A stretch of 64,000 nt of DNA from Candidatus Rokuibacteriota bacterium. Lineage in GTDB: Bacteria > Methylomirabilota > Methylomirabilia > Rokubacteriales > CSP1-6. This document shows positions 39,798-49,256 of this stretch, one piece after another. The stretch is taken from positions 1 to 64,000 of the forward strand of contig JAHFDN010000012.1 in NCBI GenBank assembly GCA_023248995.1. Reading direction: 5' to 3'. Positions within the stretch are counted from its first letter, which is position 1; each line of letters begins with the position of its first letter. The notes beneath the pieces are model-generated. The model had not been told where the DNA came from. It searched no databases and saw only the letters and a list, made by a program, of their open reading frames with translations. Made by a program: the position numbers and the translations under genes.

Positions 39798-40508
39798 GTG
39801 GCTCCGCAGGTCGTCGAGTGCAGGGCGCGGGTCGAGGCGGTCCGCTCCCTGACGCCCGAGATCGTCGAGGTGGACCTCCGGCTCCTGGAGCCGGCCGAGC
39901 TTTCCTTCGAGGCGGGGCAGTGGATGTCGGTGCCGTTCGGGCCCAAGCGCGTCCGGGCGTACTCGATCGCCTCGACGCCCGCGACAGGCCGCGGGCGCAT
40001 CAGCCTCTGCGCCGACGTGGCCCCGGGCGGGATCGGCTCGCGGTGGTTCCGCGAGCTCAGGCCCGGCCAGGTGGTGGAGTTCAGGGGGCCGACGGGCGGC
40101 TTCGTGTTCAACCGAGCGGATCCCCGCCGCCCGCTGTTCGTCGCCGAGGAGATCGGGATCGTCCCCATCCGCTCGATCCTGTGGGACCTCTACCAGACCG
40201 GCTTCGGTCGCCCCACCACCCTGATCTACTGGTGCCGCGATCCCTCCTGGCTCGCCTACGACGGTGAGTTCAGGCTGCTGGCCCGGCGCTTTCCGTCGTT
40301 CGCGTACCTGCCGGTTGTGAGGGAGCCCGGTCCCGGGTGGCCGGGAGAGAGGGGGGAGGCGCCGGACCTCGTCGAGCGCACGATCCCCGGCGTCGAGGGG
40401 CTGATCGCCTACGTCGCGGGCGGCAGGGACGCGATCAACAAGGTGCGGGCCGTCCTCGTCGCCAAGGGGATGGAGCGCAAGGCCGTCAAGTGGGAGAAGT
40501 TCTGGTAA
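39798..40508 (+). CDS. FAD-dependent oxidoreductase, ferredoxin-NADP reductase-like
   Basis: RVRAYSIASTPATGRG FAD-binding motif, PLFVAEEIGIVPIRSILWDL. Confidence 0.82.
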   Translation: MAPQVVECRARVEAVRSLTPEIVEVDLRLLEPAELSFEAGQWMSVPFGPKRVRAYSIASTPATGRGRISLCADVAPGGIGSRWFRELRPGQVVEFRGPTGGFVFNRADPRRPLFVAEEIGIVPIRSILWDLYQTGFGRPTTLIYWCRDPSWLAYDGEFRLLARRFPSFAYLPVVREPGPGWPGERGEAPDLVERTIPGVEGLIAYVAGGRDAINKVRAVLVAKGMERKAVKWEKFW

Positions 40509-40521
40509 CCACACCTCGCGC

Positions 40522-41541
40522 GTGAGGATCACGTTCGTCTCTCCACACGTGAGGATCGCGGGCGGCGTCCGCGCGATCCTCACCTACGCCGACCGCCTCG
40601 CCGGCCGCGGCCACGCCGTGACGGTCGTCGTTCCGGCGAAAGGTCCCATTCGCGCCTGGTGGAGAACCCTCCGGGGCGTGGGCCCCGGTTGGATCCCGGG
40701 CTTCAGGCCGCGACTTCGCTGGGTGGGGCGTCTCGGTGAGGAGACGCTGCCCGACGGGGACGTGATCGTGGCCACGGCCTGGCAGACGGCGGGACCGGTC
40801 AACGCGGCGGGCGCCCGCTGCGGGAGGAAGTTCTACCTCATCCAGCACTACGAGAGCCTCTACCACGGCAGGCCGGAGCAGGTTGATCAGACGTACAGGT
40901 CTCCCCTGAGGAAGATCGTCATCTCCACCTGGCTCAAGGGGATCATGCGGGAGAAGTTTCAGAGCGACGCCGAGCTGCTCGTGACGCCGGTGGACCCGGC
41001 GCTCTTTTCGCGCGTGGAGGGGGAGCCCGGCGACGGCCTCGTCCGCGTGCTGATGCTCCACCACGACTACGCGTGGAAGGGCGTGGCCGACGGGCTGGAG
41101 GCGGTGCGGCGGGTCAGGGCCCGGCATCCGGAGGTCCGGCTGGTCGGATTCGGCCTGAAGCGGCCCAGGGCGGGAGAAGCCTACGACGAGTACCACGAGA
41201 ACCTCCCCCAGACGCGCCTGGCGTGGCTCTACAGTCGCTGCCCGATCTACCTCTGCCCGTCCTGGGACGAAGGGCTCGGGATGCCGTCCATGGAGGCGAT
41301 GGCGTGCGGCGCGACCCTCGTGACCTACGACAACGGCGGCTGCCGCGACTACGCGGTGGACGGCCGGACGGCCCTCGTGGCGCGGCGCCGCGACGTGGCG
41401 CACCTGGCCGAGAGGCTCGAGCGGGCGGTGGCCGATCCGGGGCTCCGGGCGACGCTCGCCCGGCAGGGGATGGCTCACGTCAGGCGGGAGTTCGACTGGG
41501 AGCGGGCGGTCGCCCGGATAGAGGCGCTCTTCGGCGCCTAG
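40522..41541 (+). CDS. Glycosyltransferase family 4-like
   Basis: GGVRAILTYADRLAGRGHAVTVVVP, PSWDEGLGMPSMEAMACGATLVTYDNGG. Confidence 0.85.
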   Translation: MRITFVSPHVRIAGGVRAILTYADRLAGRGHAVTVVVPAKGPIRAWWRTLRGVGPGWIPGFRPRLRWVGRLGEETLPDGDVIVATAWQTAGPVNAAGARCGRKFYLIQHYESLYHGRPEQVDQTYRSPLRKIVISTWLKGIMREKFQSDAELLVTPVDPALFSRVEGEPGDGLVRVLMLHHDYAWKGVADGLEAVRRVRARHPEVRLVGFGLKRPRAGEAYDEYHENLPQTRLAWLYSRCPIYLCPSWDEGLGMPSMEAMACGATLVTYDNGGCRDYAVDGRTALVARRRDVAHLAERLERAVADPGLRATLARQGMAHVRREFDWERAVARIEALFGA

Positions 41542-42086
41542 AGGCCCAACATCCGCCGGAAGCTGCCCACCCCTTCGCTGACGGCCCGCCCGGCCTGAGT
41601 GAGCGGCGAGGAGGCACCGGCGCGGAGTCGCAGGTGAACCTCGCCGGTCTGCCCCGCGCGCACGTGGATCGAGCGGACCTCCGCGCCGAACCGAGGATGG
41701 CTCGCGCGCAGACGATACGGTCCCGGCTGCAGAGCCGCGCGCGCCCGGCCGAGGGAGTCCGGCGAGAGCGTCGTGACGACCTCGTTCCTGGGGGTCAGGA
41801 TCTCGATGGTCGCGCCGGATACCCCTCTCTGGGACCTGGCCTCCTGGACGATCGCAAGCACCTCTCCCGTGCCCGGGGCGGGCTTGAAGAACTGCGAGGC
41901 GGAGACGACGGCCCCGAGGATCGAGAGGATCCCGGCCGCGAGGCCGACGACGGAGTGTACCCGTGAGAGCGAGGCGTTCAGGCGGGACCAGATCCGGCGC
42001 GACCAGCCGAGCCAGAGCTGCTCCTGACCCGGCTGATCTGTGGTTCCGGAGGGCGAGTTCTCGCTCGGCACGGCGTCGTCTGTCAT
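41538..42086 (-). CDS. Hypothetical single-TM protein with carboxypeptidase-regulatory-like C-terminal region
   Basis: TM VVGLAAGILSILGAVVSA; GVSGATIEILTPRNEVVTTLSPDSLGRARAALQPGPYRLRASH. Confidence 0.55.
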   Translation of the reverse strand: MTDDAVPSENSPSGTTDQPGQEQLWLGWSRRIWSRLNASLSRVHSVVGLAAGILSILGAVVSASQFFKPAPGTGEVLAIVQEARSQRGVSGATIEILTPRNEVVTTLSPDSLGRARAALQPGPYRLRASHPRFGAEVRSIHVRAGQTGEVHLRLRAGASSPLTQAGRAVSEGVGSFRRMLGL

Positions 42087-42105
42087 GCCTATCCGCCGGT
42101 AAAGC

Positions 42106-42690
42106 TTACTTGCCTCGGCCGCCGCTCTGGCCGCTGACGCCCGACCGCCCCAGACCGCCTGCGGCCGAACTGTCACTCTGGCCGTAGCCGTTCCCACGGC
42201 TTGGCCCGCTCATATTGCCGCCGCTGCCGGCGTTGCCACTCGACGCATCGTTATCGAGGCCGCTGCGGCCCGATGTGTCGGAGGGTTCGAGCTTCCCCTT
42301 GTGCCCGACGACCGTGCTCCGACCGCTCGCGGTGGTGATCGTTGTGCCACTAGAGGTCCCCGACTGGTATCGGCCGCTCACGAGCTGTCCCAGGTTCTTC
42401 ACGTCCGCCGGGATCTGCCCGCTGGCCTTCATCTCCTTGAAGATCTCGCCCCAACCCTTGTGCTGCTTCATCGCGGCGATGTCGTCCAGCGAGTACGGAC
42501 TCGTCGTGAGCGGCTTCGTCGTGCCGCTCTGCTGCTGGCCGTCGTAGAGCGCCTGCGCGATCTTCTGGTTGCCGGCGGAGAGCTTGTCGTACGCCCCCTG
42601 ATTCGGGCTGGAGGCAGGCGACGTCTGTGCCGCGGCCGACGCCACGACCACGGTCAGGGCAAGAAGCGTGACAACCAACGTTTTCAGCAT
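42106..42690 (-). CDS. Secreted hypothetical protein with Gly/Ser-rich tail
   Basis: Signal peptide MLKTLVVTLLALTVVVASAAAQ; low-complexity G/S tail. Confidence 0.6.
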   Translation of the reverse strand: MLKTLVVTLLALTVVVASAAAQTSPASSPNQGAYDKLSAGNQKIAQALYDGQQQSGTTKPLTTSPYSLDDIAAMKQHKGWGEIFKEMKASGQIPADVKNLGQLVSGRYQSGTSSGTTITTASGRSTVVGHKGKLEPSDTSGRSGLDNDASSGNAGSGGNMSGPSRGNGYGQSDSSAAGGLGRSGVSGQSGGRGK

Positions 42691-42707
42691 GGTCGGATCC
42701 TCCTTCG

Positions 42708-43181
42708 CTATTTCTTGGAAGCCGGGGCCGCTGCGGGGGTCGGCTCGCGGACCAGCCTCGGCTCGTCATCGAGCGTTCGCTCGGTCTGGACGATGATCTC
42801 CGTCGCCGTGGCGCGATCCCTGAAGAACGTGCCCTGCTTGGCGCTGACACGCATGCGGGTCGTCTTCGGGGTCATGCGGTCCAGCTCGATCTCGATGGTT
42901 CGGTCGCCGGCCTGGGCCACGATGTTCCGCCCGGAGTCAGTCACCTTGTTCTCCTTGACCTCGATGTCCATCCGCTTGAGGGTCTTGAGCGTCGCAGTCC
43001 GGAGGACTCCCTCGGAGGTCGTGAAGGTTTTGTAGGCGACGCTGTCCAGGGTGTAGGAGACCCCCGTTCCCGCGCTGACCCCGGCCCCGACGCCGAAGAG
43101 CGTGAGCGCGATGGCCGCGCAGCCCGCGCTGCCAGCCGTGGCCAGGAGCAGCAAGAAGAGCATCAGCCGATGTCGGTACAC
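42708..43181 (-). CDS. DUF3568-like lipoprotein
   Basis: Lipobox-like TAGSAGC; TLDSVAYKTFTTSEGVLRTATLKTLKRMDIEVKE. Confidence 0.65.
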   Translation of the reverse strand: MYRHRLMLFLLLLATAGSAGCAAIALTLFGVGAGVSAGTGVSYTLDSVAYKTFTTSEGVLRTATLKTLKRMDIEVKENKVTDSGRNIVAQAGDRTIEIELDRMTPKTTRMRVSAKQGTFFRDRATATEIIVQTERTLDDEPRLVREPTPAAAPASKK

Positions 43182-43377
43182 GCGTCAGGGCCCCCAGGGT
43201 CAGGATTACTCGCCTACCAGGTGGTTGAGCAAGGCCGATGCCAAAGGCCGGCGGTGAGGAACCCATTGAAATTGCGCACGACCGACCCTGGGGAGGCCTG
43301 GGGCCCCGTCCGCCGGGAGACAAGGAGTGGCGGGGTTAGTGCTAAAATGGGGCACTGTCCCAGGGGGGGCACCGGCT

Positions 43378-43737
43378 ATGCCCATCTACGAGTACGAGTG
43401 CCAGGATTGCCGTCGCTGGGTGAGCCTCCTGATCCTCACCTCTTCCTCCCTCTCCCATCCGCGCTGCCCCCAGTGCGGCGGCGGTTCGCTCAGCCGGGTG
43501 ATGTCGCGCTTCGCCACCGTCAAATCGGAGGAGGCCCGGCTGGAGTCTCTGGCTGATCCTGGGAAGCTGGGAGATGTGGACGAGGACGATCCCCGGAGCG
43601 TGGCGCGGTTCATGAAAAAGATGGGGCAGGAGATGGGCGAAGACCTGGGGGAGGATTTTGACTCTGCGGTGGACGAGGCCACCACGGAAGCCGAGGCGGA
43701 GTCGGCCGGGGATGGGCTTGCCGAGGAGGAGGCGTGA
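43378..43737 (+). CDS. FmdB-family zinc-ribbon protein
   Basis: MPIYEYECQDCRRWV...CPQCGGGSLSRV. Confidence 0.8.
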   Translation: MPIYEYECQDCRRWVSLLILTSSSLSHPRCPQCGGGSLSRVMSRFATVKSEEARLESLADPGKLGDVDEDDPRSVARFMKKMGQEMGEDLGEDFDSAVDEATTEAEAESAGDGLAEEEA

Positions 43738-44717
43738 AGGTCGAGTCGCTGGAGCGGTTCGACCTGCTCGACGAGGAGACCTGGAACGGGCTCCTGGCTC
43801 GGACGGCCGCGCCCGTCCCGTTCCTCACCTGGCAGTGGCAGGAGCACTGGTGGGGCGCCTTCGGCCGGGACCGCGCTCTCCGCTTGCTCGCGGTCCGGGA
43901 TTCTTCGGGACAGCTGGCCGGCCTGCTGCCGCTCTATGCCCTATCCGCGGCCACGTTCAGGATCGTGGGCGGGGTGGACGTCTCCGACTATCTGGATCTC
44001 CTGGCGCCGGCCGGGGGTGAGGAGGACGTGTGGGCCGCCCTCCTCGAGTACCGGAGTGGCGAGCCGGCGGCGTGGGACCTGCACTGCCTCCGGGCCAGCT
44101 CCGCCACCGTCAGGCTCCTGCCGGCGATGGCGCCGGCCCATGGGCTCGTCGCCCGCCTCGTCCGGGAGGAACGCTGCCCGGTTCTCCGCCTGCCGGGGAC
44201 GTGGGAGCAGTACCTGGGGGGCCTCGCGGGCAAGGACCGGCACGAGCTGCGCCGGAAGATGCGGCGCCTGGAGCGCGAGCTCCCGGGGACGAGGGTCCGC
44301 GGGCATGCCACGGTCGACGGGCTCGACGAGGCGATGACGGCGTTCCTCACCCTCCACCGGAAGTCCAAGCCGGGCAAGGCCCGCTTCATGGACGGGCGGA
44401 TGGAGGACTTCTTCCGGGACGTCGCGCGGAGGCTGGTGGAGCGGGGGTGGCTCCGAGTCTGGTTCCTGGAGCACGCGGGAGCGCCGCTGGCCGCCTATCT
44501 GACCTACGAGTTCGGGGAGAGCGTGGGCCTCTACAACTCGGGCTTCGATCCGGCGCGGGCGACACTCTCTCCGGGGATCGTGCTGCTCGCCCACGTGATC
44601 CGCGATGCCATCGAGCGGGGCTTCCGCCGCTTTGACTTCCTCCGGGGTGAGGAGCCCTACAAGTACGCCTTCGGCTCGACCCCGGAGGATCTTTTCAACG
44701 TGGTGGTCACCCGATGA
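43734..44717 (+). CDS. GNAT/FemAB-like acyltransferase (CelD/BcsL type)
   Basis: FLTWQWQEHWWGAFG, AYLTYEFGESVGLYNSGFDPA...RFDFLRGEEPYKYAFG. Confidence 0.8.
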   Translation: MKVESLERFDLLDEETWNGLLARTAAPVPFLTWQWQEHWWGAFGRDRALRLLAVRDSSGQLAGLLPLYALSAATFRIVGGVDVSDYLDLLAPAGGEEDVWAALLEYRSGEPAAWDLHCLRASSATVRLLPAMAPAHGLVARLVREERCPVLRLPGTWEQYLGGLAGKDRHELRRKMRRLERELPGTRVRGHATVDGLDEAMTAFLTLHRKSKPGKARFMDGRMEDFFRDVARRLVERGWLRVWFLEHAGAPLAAYLTYEFGESVGLYNSGFDPARATLSPGIVLLAHVIRDAIERGFRRFDFLRGEEPYKYAFGSTPEDLFNVVVTR

Positions 44718-45970
44718 GGCTCAGGGTGGCCGTGCTCAGCGTTCACACCTGCCCGCTGGCCTCCTTAGGCGGCAAGGAGACGGGAGGGATGAACGTGTAC
44801 GTGCGCGAGGTCGCGCGCGCCCTCGGCCGGATGGGCGTCCACGTGGATGTCTTCACCCGCTCCCAGAATCCCGCGATCCCCCGCGTGGTCCCCATGGGAC
44901 CCAGTTGTCGCGTCGTCCACCTCCCCGCCGGGCCGGAGGCCCCGATGCCGCGCGAGGAGGTGCACGCCTACCTGCCCGAGTTCGCCGCTCACGTAGAGGC
45001 TTTCAGACAGCGGGAGGGTCTGGCGTATGCGCTCGTTCACGCCCACTACTGGCTTTCGGGCGTCGCGGGGCTCGGCCTCTCCGCCCGGTGGGGGGTCCCG
45101 CTCATCCAGATGTTTCACACGCTGGGGCGCCTCAAGAACCGGGTGGCCCGGTCGCCCGAGGAGCGGGAGCCTCCGCTCCGCGTCACCGAGGAAGAGCGGA
45201 TCGTGCACGGGGCCGACCGTCTCGTCGCGTCCAACGTCGTGGAGCGCGCCCACCTCGTCTGGTACTATCGTGCTCCTACCGACCGGATCCGCGTGAGCCC
45301 GTGCGGCGTGGACGTGGAGCTCTTCCGGCCGATGGACCAGCGGGAGGCCAAAGCGGCGCTCGGCCTGGCTCCGGTCCCGCTCGTGCTCTACGTGGGCCGG
45401 CTCCAGCCGATCAAGGGGCTCGAGACCCTGCTGGAAGCGGTGCCGCTCGTCCGGGCCCCGGGATCGGAGGCGCCGCTCCTCCTGGTGATCGGCGGTGACG
45501 CCGACGAGCCCGAAAACGGCCACCTGGCGTCCCTGCGCGAGCGCGTCGCGGCCCTCGGTCTCGAGGGCAGGGTACGGTTCCTGGGAGCCCAACCCCAGGA
45601 GCGTCTCAAGCTCTACTACGCCGCCGCGGAGATGACGGTGATGCCGTCCTACTACGAGTCGTTCGGGATGGTGGCGCTCGAGGCGATGGCCTGCGGCAAC
45701 CCCGTGATCGCCTCGCGCGTGGGCGGGCTCGCGACGACGATCCGGGATGGCGTCACGGGATATCTGGTGCCGGAAGGCGACGCGCGCGTCCTCGCAGACC
45801 GGATGTCGGCGATCCTGGAGGACGAGGGCCTTCGCCGCCGGCTCGGCGCCGCGGCCGTCCGTCGGGCCCGGCGGTACCGGTGGCCGTGCGTCGCCGAGGC
45901 CGTCTGCCGCCTCTATGCCGAGCATGTCCCCGACGCGCGCGGGCACCTCCATCGGGCCCGCTGTCGCTGA
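44714..45970 (+). CDS. Glycosyltransferase family 4 (sucrose-phosphate synthase/MshA-like)
   Basis: GGKETGGMNVYVREVARALG, HAHYWLSG, YVGRLQPIKGLETLLEA, PSYYESFGMVALEAMACGNPVIAS. Confidence 0.9.
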   Translation: MRLRVAVLSVHTCPLASLGGKETGGMNVYVREVARALGRMGVHVDVFTRSQNPAIPRVVPMGPSCRVVHLPAGPEAPMPREEVHAYLPEFAAHVEAFRQREGLAYALVHAHYWLSGVAGLGLSARWGVPLIQMFHTLGRLKNRVARSPEEREPPLRVTEEERIVHGADRLVASNVVERAHLVWYYRAPTDRIRVSPCGVDVELFRPMDQREAKAALGLAPVPLVLYVGRLQPIKGLETLLEAVPLVRAPGSEAPLLLVIGGDADEPENGHLASLRERVAALGLEGRVRFLGAQPQERLKLYYAAAEMTVMPSYYESFGMVALEAMACGNPVIASRVGGLATTIRDGVTGYLVPEGDARVLADRMSAILEDEGLRRRLGAAAVRRARRYRWPCVAEAVCRLYAEHVPDARGHLHRARCR

Positions 45971-45996
45971 AGCGCGGGAGGGAGAGGACACATCGC

Positions 45997-47178
45997 ATGC
46001 GGACCCCAGCGCGTCGCGCCCTCGTCTTCCTGATCGACGGCTTCGATCCCGACTACGTGCGCGCCACGGATTTGCCGAATCTGATGGGCCTGGCGCGCGC
46101 GGGGGCGTTCACGCTCGACGGGCAAGGCGTGATGCCGAGTCTCACCAACGTCAACCACGCCTCGCTCCTCACGGGGACATTCCCGGATCGCCATGGCCTC
46201 TGCGCAAACTTCTACTACGACCGGCCCACGGGTAAAGAGGTGTTCCTGGACCAGGCGGCGTTCGTGGAGCAGCCGTTCCTCTTCGAGCGGGCCAAGGCGG
46301 CGGGATGGTCCACGGCGCTGGCCACGGCCAAGGAGAAGCTCACCCGCCTGCTCCGGCGGGACCTGGATCTCTGCGCGGACATGTCGAGCGCGCCGCCGGA
46401 GATCGCCAAGGTCGTCGGCCCCCCACCGGACATCTTCACGCTGGAGATCAACCTGTGGGTGCTGCGCATGGCCCGGGAAGTCGCGCTCCGCCACGCGCCG
46501 CGCTTTCTCTACGTCGCCACCACCGATTACCCGGAGCACAAGCTGCCGCCCCAGAGCCCGGAGATGAAGGCCCACCTCCGTGAGATGGACGCCCTGATTG
46601 GCGACATCGTCCGGTGCTACGACCTGTCGGATTCGGTGGTGGTGCTCACCGCCGATCACGGGATGAACGCCAAGACGCGCTCGGTGAGCCCGGTGCGGCT
46701 CCTGGCCGACGCGGGCATCCGGGCCCGCGGCGTTCCCCTCATCAAGGATGGGCTCTTCGCCCACCACCGGGACCTGGGGGGATCGCTCTATCTCTTCCTC
46801 GAGCGTCCCGAGGGTGTTCGAGACGCCGTGCGCGTCCTCCGGGGCGCGCCGGGGCTCGATGTGGTGATCCCGCAGAGCGAGGCCGGACGCTACAACCTGC
46901 CGACCGAGCGGGTGGGGGACCTCGTCTGCTTCGGCCAGCGGGAGTGGGCGCTCGGGATCTGGGCCGAGGGCCCCGCCGTGCGCGACGAGGCCGGGCTCCG
47001 CTCTCACGGTTCGGTGCACGAGCAGACCATCCCCATGCTCCTCGCCGGTTGCGGGGTCAAGGGCGGCGCGCGGATCGAGGGGGGGCGGATCGTGGACCTG
47101 GCGCCGACCCTCTGCCGTCTCCTCGGCTTCACGGACGGGGCCTTCCAGGGACGCGTCCTGGAAGAAGTGCTGGTGTAG
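45997..47178 (+). CDS. Alkaline-phosphatase superfamily hydrolase, phosphonoacetate hydrolase (PhnA)-like
   Basis: LIDGFDPDYV, PSLTNVNHASLLTGTFPDRHGLCANFYYDRPTGKEVFLD, TADHGMNAK. Confidence 0.75.
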   Translation: MRTPARRALVFLIDGFDPDYVRATDLPNLMGLARAGAFTLDGQGVMPSLTNVNHASLLTGTFPDRHGLCANFYYDRPTGKEVFLDQAAFVEQPFLFERAKAAGWSTALATAKEKLTRLLRRDLDLCADMSSAPPEIAKVVGPPPDIFTLEINLWVLRMAREVALRHAPRFLYVATTDYPEHKLPPQSPEMKAHLREMDALIGDIVRCYDLSDSVVVLTADHGMNAKTRSVSPVRLLADAGIRARGVPLIKDGLFAHHRDLGGSLYLFLERPEGVRDAVRVLRGAPGLDVVIPQSEAGRYNLPTERVGDLVCFGQREWALGIWAEGPAVRDEAGLRSHGSVHEQTIPMLLAGCGVKGGARIEGGRIVDLAPTLCRLLGFTDGAFQGRVLEEVLV

Positions 47179-47187
47179 ACGATGGGG

Positions 47188-48174
47188 ATGCTGCTGGAGG
47201 TCCGGGGTCTTCGCACGCACTTCTTCACGGGCGCCGGTGTGATCCGCGCGGTGGACGACGTCTCTTACGACGTCGGGGTCGGGGAGACCGTGGCGCTCGT
47301 CGGCGAGTCGGGGTGCGGCAAGACCGTTAGCGCGCTCAGCATCATGCGCCTCATCGCGGCCCCCGCCGGCCGTATCGTAGGCGGCGAGATCCTCTTCAAG
47401 GGCCAGGATCTCCTGGCACTGGAGGAGGAGGGAATACGGCGGATCCGAGGGCGGGAGATCGCGATGGTCTTCCAGGAGCCGATGACCTCGCTCAACCCGG
47501 TCCTCTCGATTGGCCGTCAGCTCACCGAGCCGCTGGAGATCCACCTGGGGCTCCCGCCGGCCGAGGCCCTCGCCCGCGCGACGGAGCTGCTCGCGCTCGT
47601 CGGCATCCCCGATCCGGCGCGCCGCCTCGACCAGTACCCGCACCAGTTCAGCGGCGGCATGCGCCAGCGGATCATGATTGCCATGGCGCTCTCCTGCAAC
47701 CCGTCGCTGATCCTGGCCGACGAACCCACGACGGCGCTGGACGTCACGATCCAGGCCCAGATCCTCGAACTCATGAAGGACCTTTCCCGGCGCCTCCGGG
47801 TCGCGATGCTGATCATCACGCATAACCTGGGCGTGGTGGCCCGGTACGCCGACCGAGTCAACGTGATGTACGCGGGAAAGATCATCGAGCGGGGCACCGC
47901 CGGGGAGATCTACGCCACCCCCCGACACCCCTATACCCTCGGGCTCCTGCGCTCGGTGCCGCGTCTGGACGAGCCGCGCAAGTCCAAGCTGAGTCCCATC
48001 GACGGGCAGCCACCGGATCTCGTGCGCTTGCCGCCAGGATGCGCCTTTGCCCCCCGCTGCCGGTACGCGGTTCCCCGCTGCGCGGAGGAGGTCCCGCCGC
48101 TCCGGCCGGTCAGCCACGGCCACGAGTCGGCCTGCTGGGTGGCCGAGGACGTGGGAAGCGAGGTGCGCGTATGA
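47188..48174 (+). CDS. Dipeptide/oligopeptide-type ABC transporter ATP-binding protein (DppD/OppD)
   Basis: [58 protein letters not shown]. Confidence 0.93.
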   Translation: MLLEVRGLRTHFFTGAGVIRAVDDVSYDVGVGETVALVGESGCGKTVSALSIMRLIAAPAGRIVGGEILFKGQDLLALEEEGIRRIRGREIAMVFQEPMTSLNPVLSIGRQLTEPLEIHLGLPPAEALARATELLALVGIPDPARRLDQYPHQFSGGMRQRIMIAMALSCNPSLILADEPTTALDVTIQAQILELMKDLSRRLRVAMLIITHNLGVVARYADRVNVMYAGKIIERGTAGEIYATPRHPYTLGLLRSVPRLDEPRKSKLSPIDGQPPDLVRLPPGCAFAPRCRYAVPRCAEEVPPLRPVSHGHESACWVAEDVGSEVRV

Positions 48175-49196
48175 GCGCTGCGGTCCTGGCGCCGGCCGGA
48201 GTCCCGCGCGCGGTGCCGTCGGGACAGGTCATCCTCGAGGTGCGGAACCTCGTCAAGCACTTCCCCGTCCGCGGACGCGGGCTCTTTGCGGGGAGCGCCG
48301 GAGTGATCCGGGCCGTGGATGGCGTGAGCTTTTCAATTCTCGAGGGGGAGACGCTCGGGCTCGTGGGGGAATCGGGATGCGGGAAGACCACGACCGGCCG
48401 GTGCATTCTCCAGCTCGAGCACCCCACCGCCGGGGAGGTCATCTTCGAGGGAGAGGAACTGACCAGGCTCGCCCCCGCCGAGCTCCGTCGGGTCCGGCGG
48501 AAAATGCAGGTTATCTTTCAGGATCCCTACAGCTCGCTCAACCCGCGCATGACGGTCGGCCAGATCATCGCCGAGCCCCTGGCGGTGCACGGGATCGTCG
48601 CCGACCGGGGCGCGCGGCAGGCCCGCGTGCACGACCTGCTCTCCCGGGTGGGGATCCCGCCCTCGCTGGCTGACCGCTACCCGCACGAGATGTCCGGCGG
48701 CCAGCGCCAGCGCGTCGGGATCGCCCGCGCGATCGCCTTAGAGCCCTCGCTCATCATCTGCGACGAGCCGGTCTCGGCCCTGGACGTTTCGATCCAGGCG
48801 CAGATCATCAACCTTCTCGAGGAGCTCCAGGCGGAGTTCCACCTCACTTATCTCTTCGTGGCTCACGACCTCTCCGTCGTCCGGCACATTTCGGACCGGG
48901 TGGCGGTGATGTACCTCGGGAAGATCGTGGAGATCGCCGATCGGCAGACGCTCTACCAGGATCCCCTCCATCCGTACACCAAAGCCCTCCTCGCCGCGGT
49001 GCCCATCCCGGATCCGGCCGTCGAGGCCAGCCGCGAGCGCGTGGTGCTCAAGGGAGAGGTCCCCAGCGCGCTCAATCCGCCCTCGGGCTGCGTCTTCCAC
49101 CCTCGGTGCCCCATCGCGATCGAGGAGTGCAAGGGGGTCGTGCCCGATCTGCGGGAGGTCAGGTCGGGGCATCGTGCCGCCTGTATCCGGGTCTAG
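48171..49196 (+). CDS. Dipeptide/oligopeptide-type ABC transporter ATP-binding protein (DppF/OppF)
   Basis: [65 protein letters not shown]. Confidence 0.93.
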   Translation: MSAAVLAPAGVPRAVPSGQVILEVRNLVKHFPVRGRGLFAGSAGVIRAVDGVSFSILEGETLGLVGESGCGKTTTGRCILQLEHPTAGEVIFEGEELTRLAPAELRRVRRKMQVIFQDPYSSLNPRMTVGQIIAEPLAVHGIVADRGARQARVHDLLSRVGIPPSLADRYPHEMSGGQRQRVGIARAIALEPSLIICDEPVSALDVSIQAQIINLLEELQAEFHLTYLFVAHDLSVVRHISDRVAVMYLGKIVEIADRQTLYQDPLHPYTKALLAAVPIPDPAVEASRERVVLKGEVPSALNPPSGCVFHPRCPIAIEECKGVVPDLREVRSGHRAACIRV

Positions 49197-49256
49197 TGCC
49201 GTGCCGGGAGCCTGGAGCCCGTTGCTCTCGGAGAGGCTACGGAGTAAGCTCAGGGC

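Noticed and set aside
45913-48123. 736-aa minus-strand ORF antisense to the PhnA-like and DppD genes
   Set aside because: Antisense shadow ORF; no recognisable domain and Arg/His/Asp-rich composition.
49200-49256. Possible sigma-54 site (TGGAGCCCGTTGC) ahead of the histidine kinase
   Set aside because: GG-to-GC spacing is 2 bp too short for a functional -24/-12 promoter.
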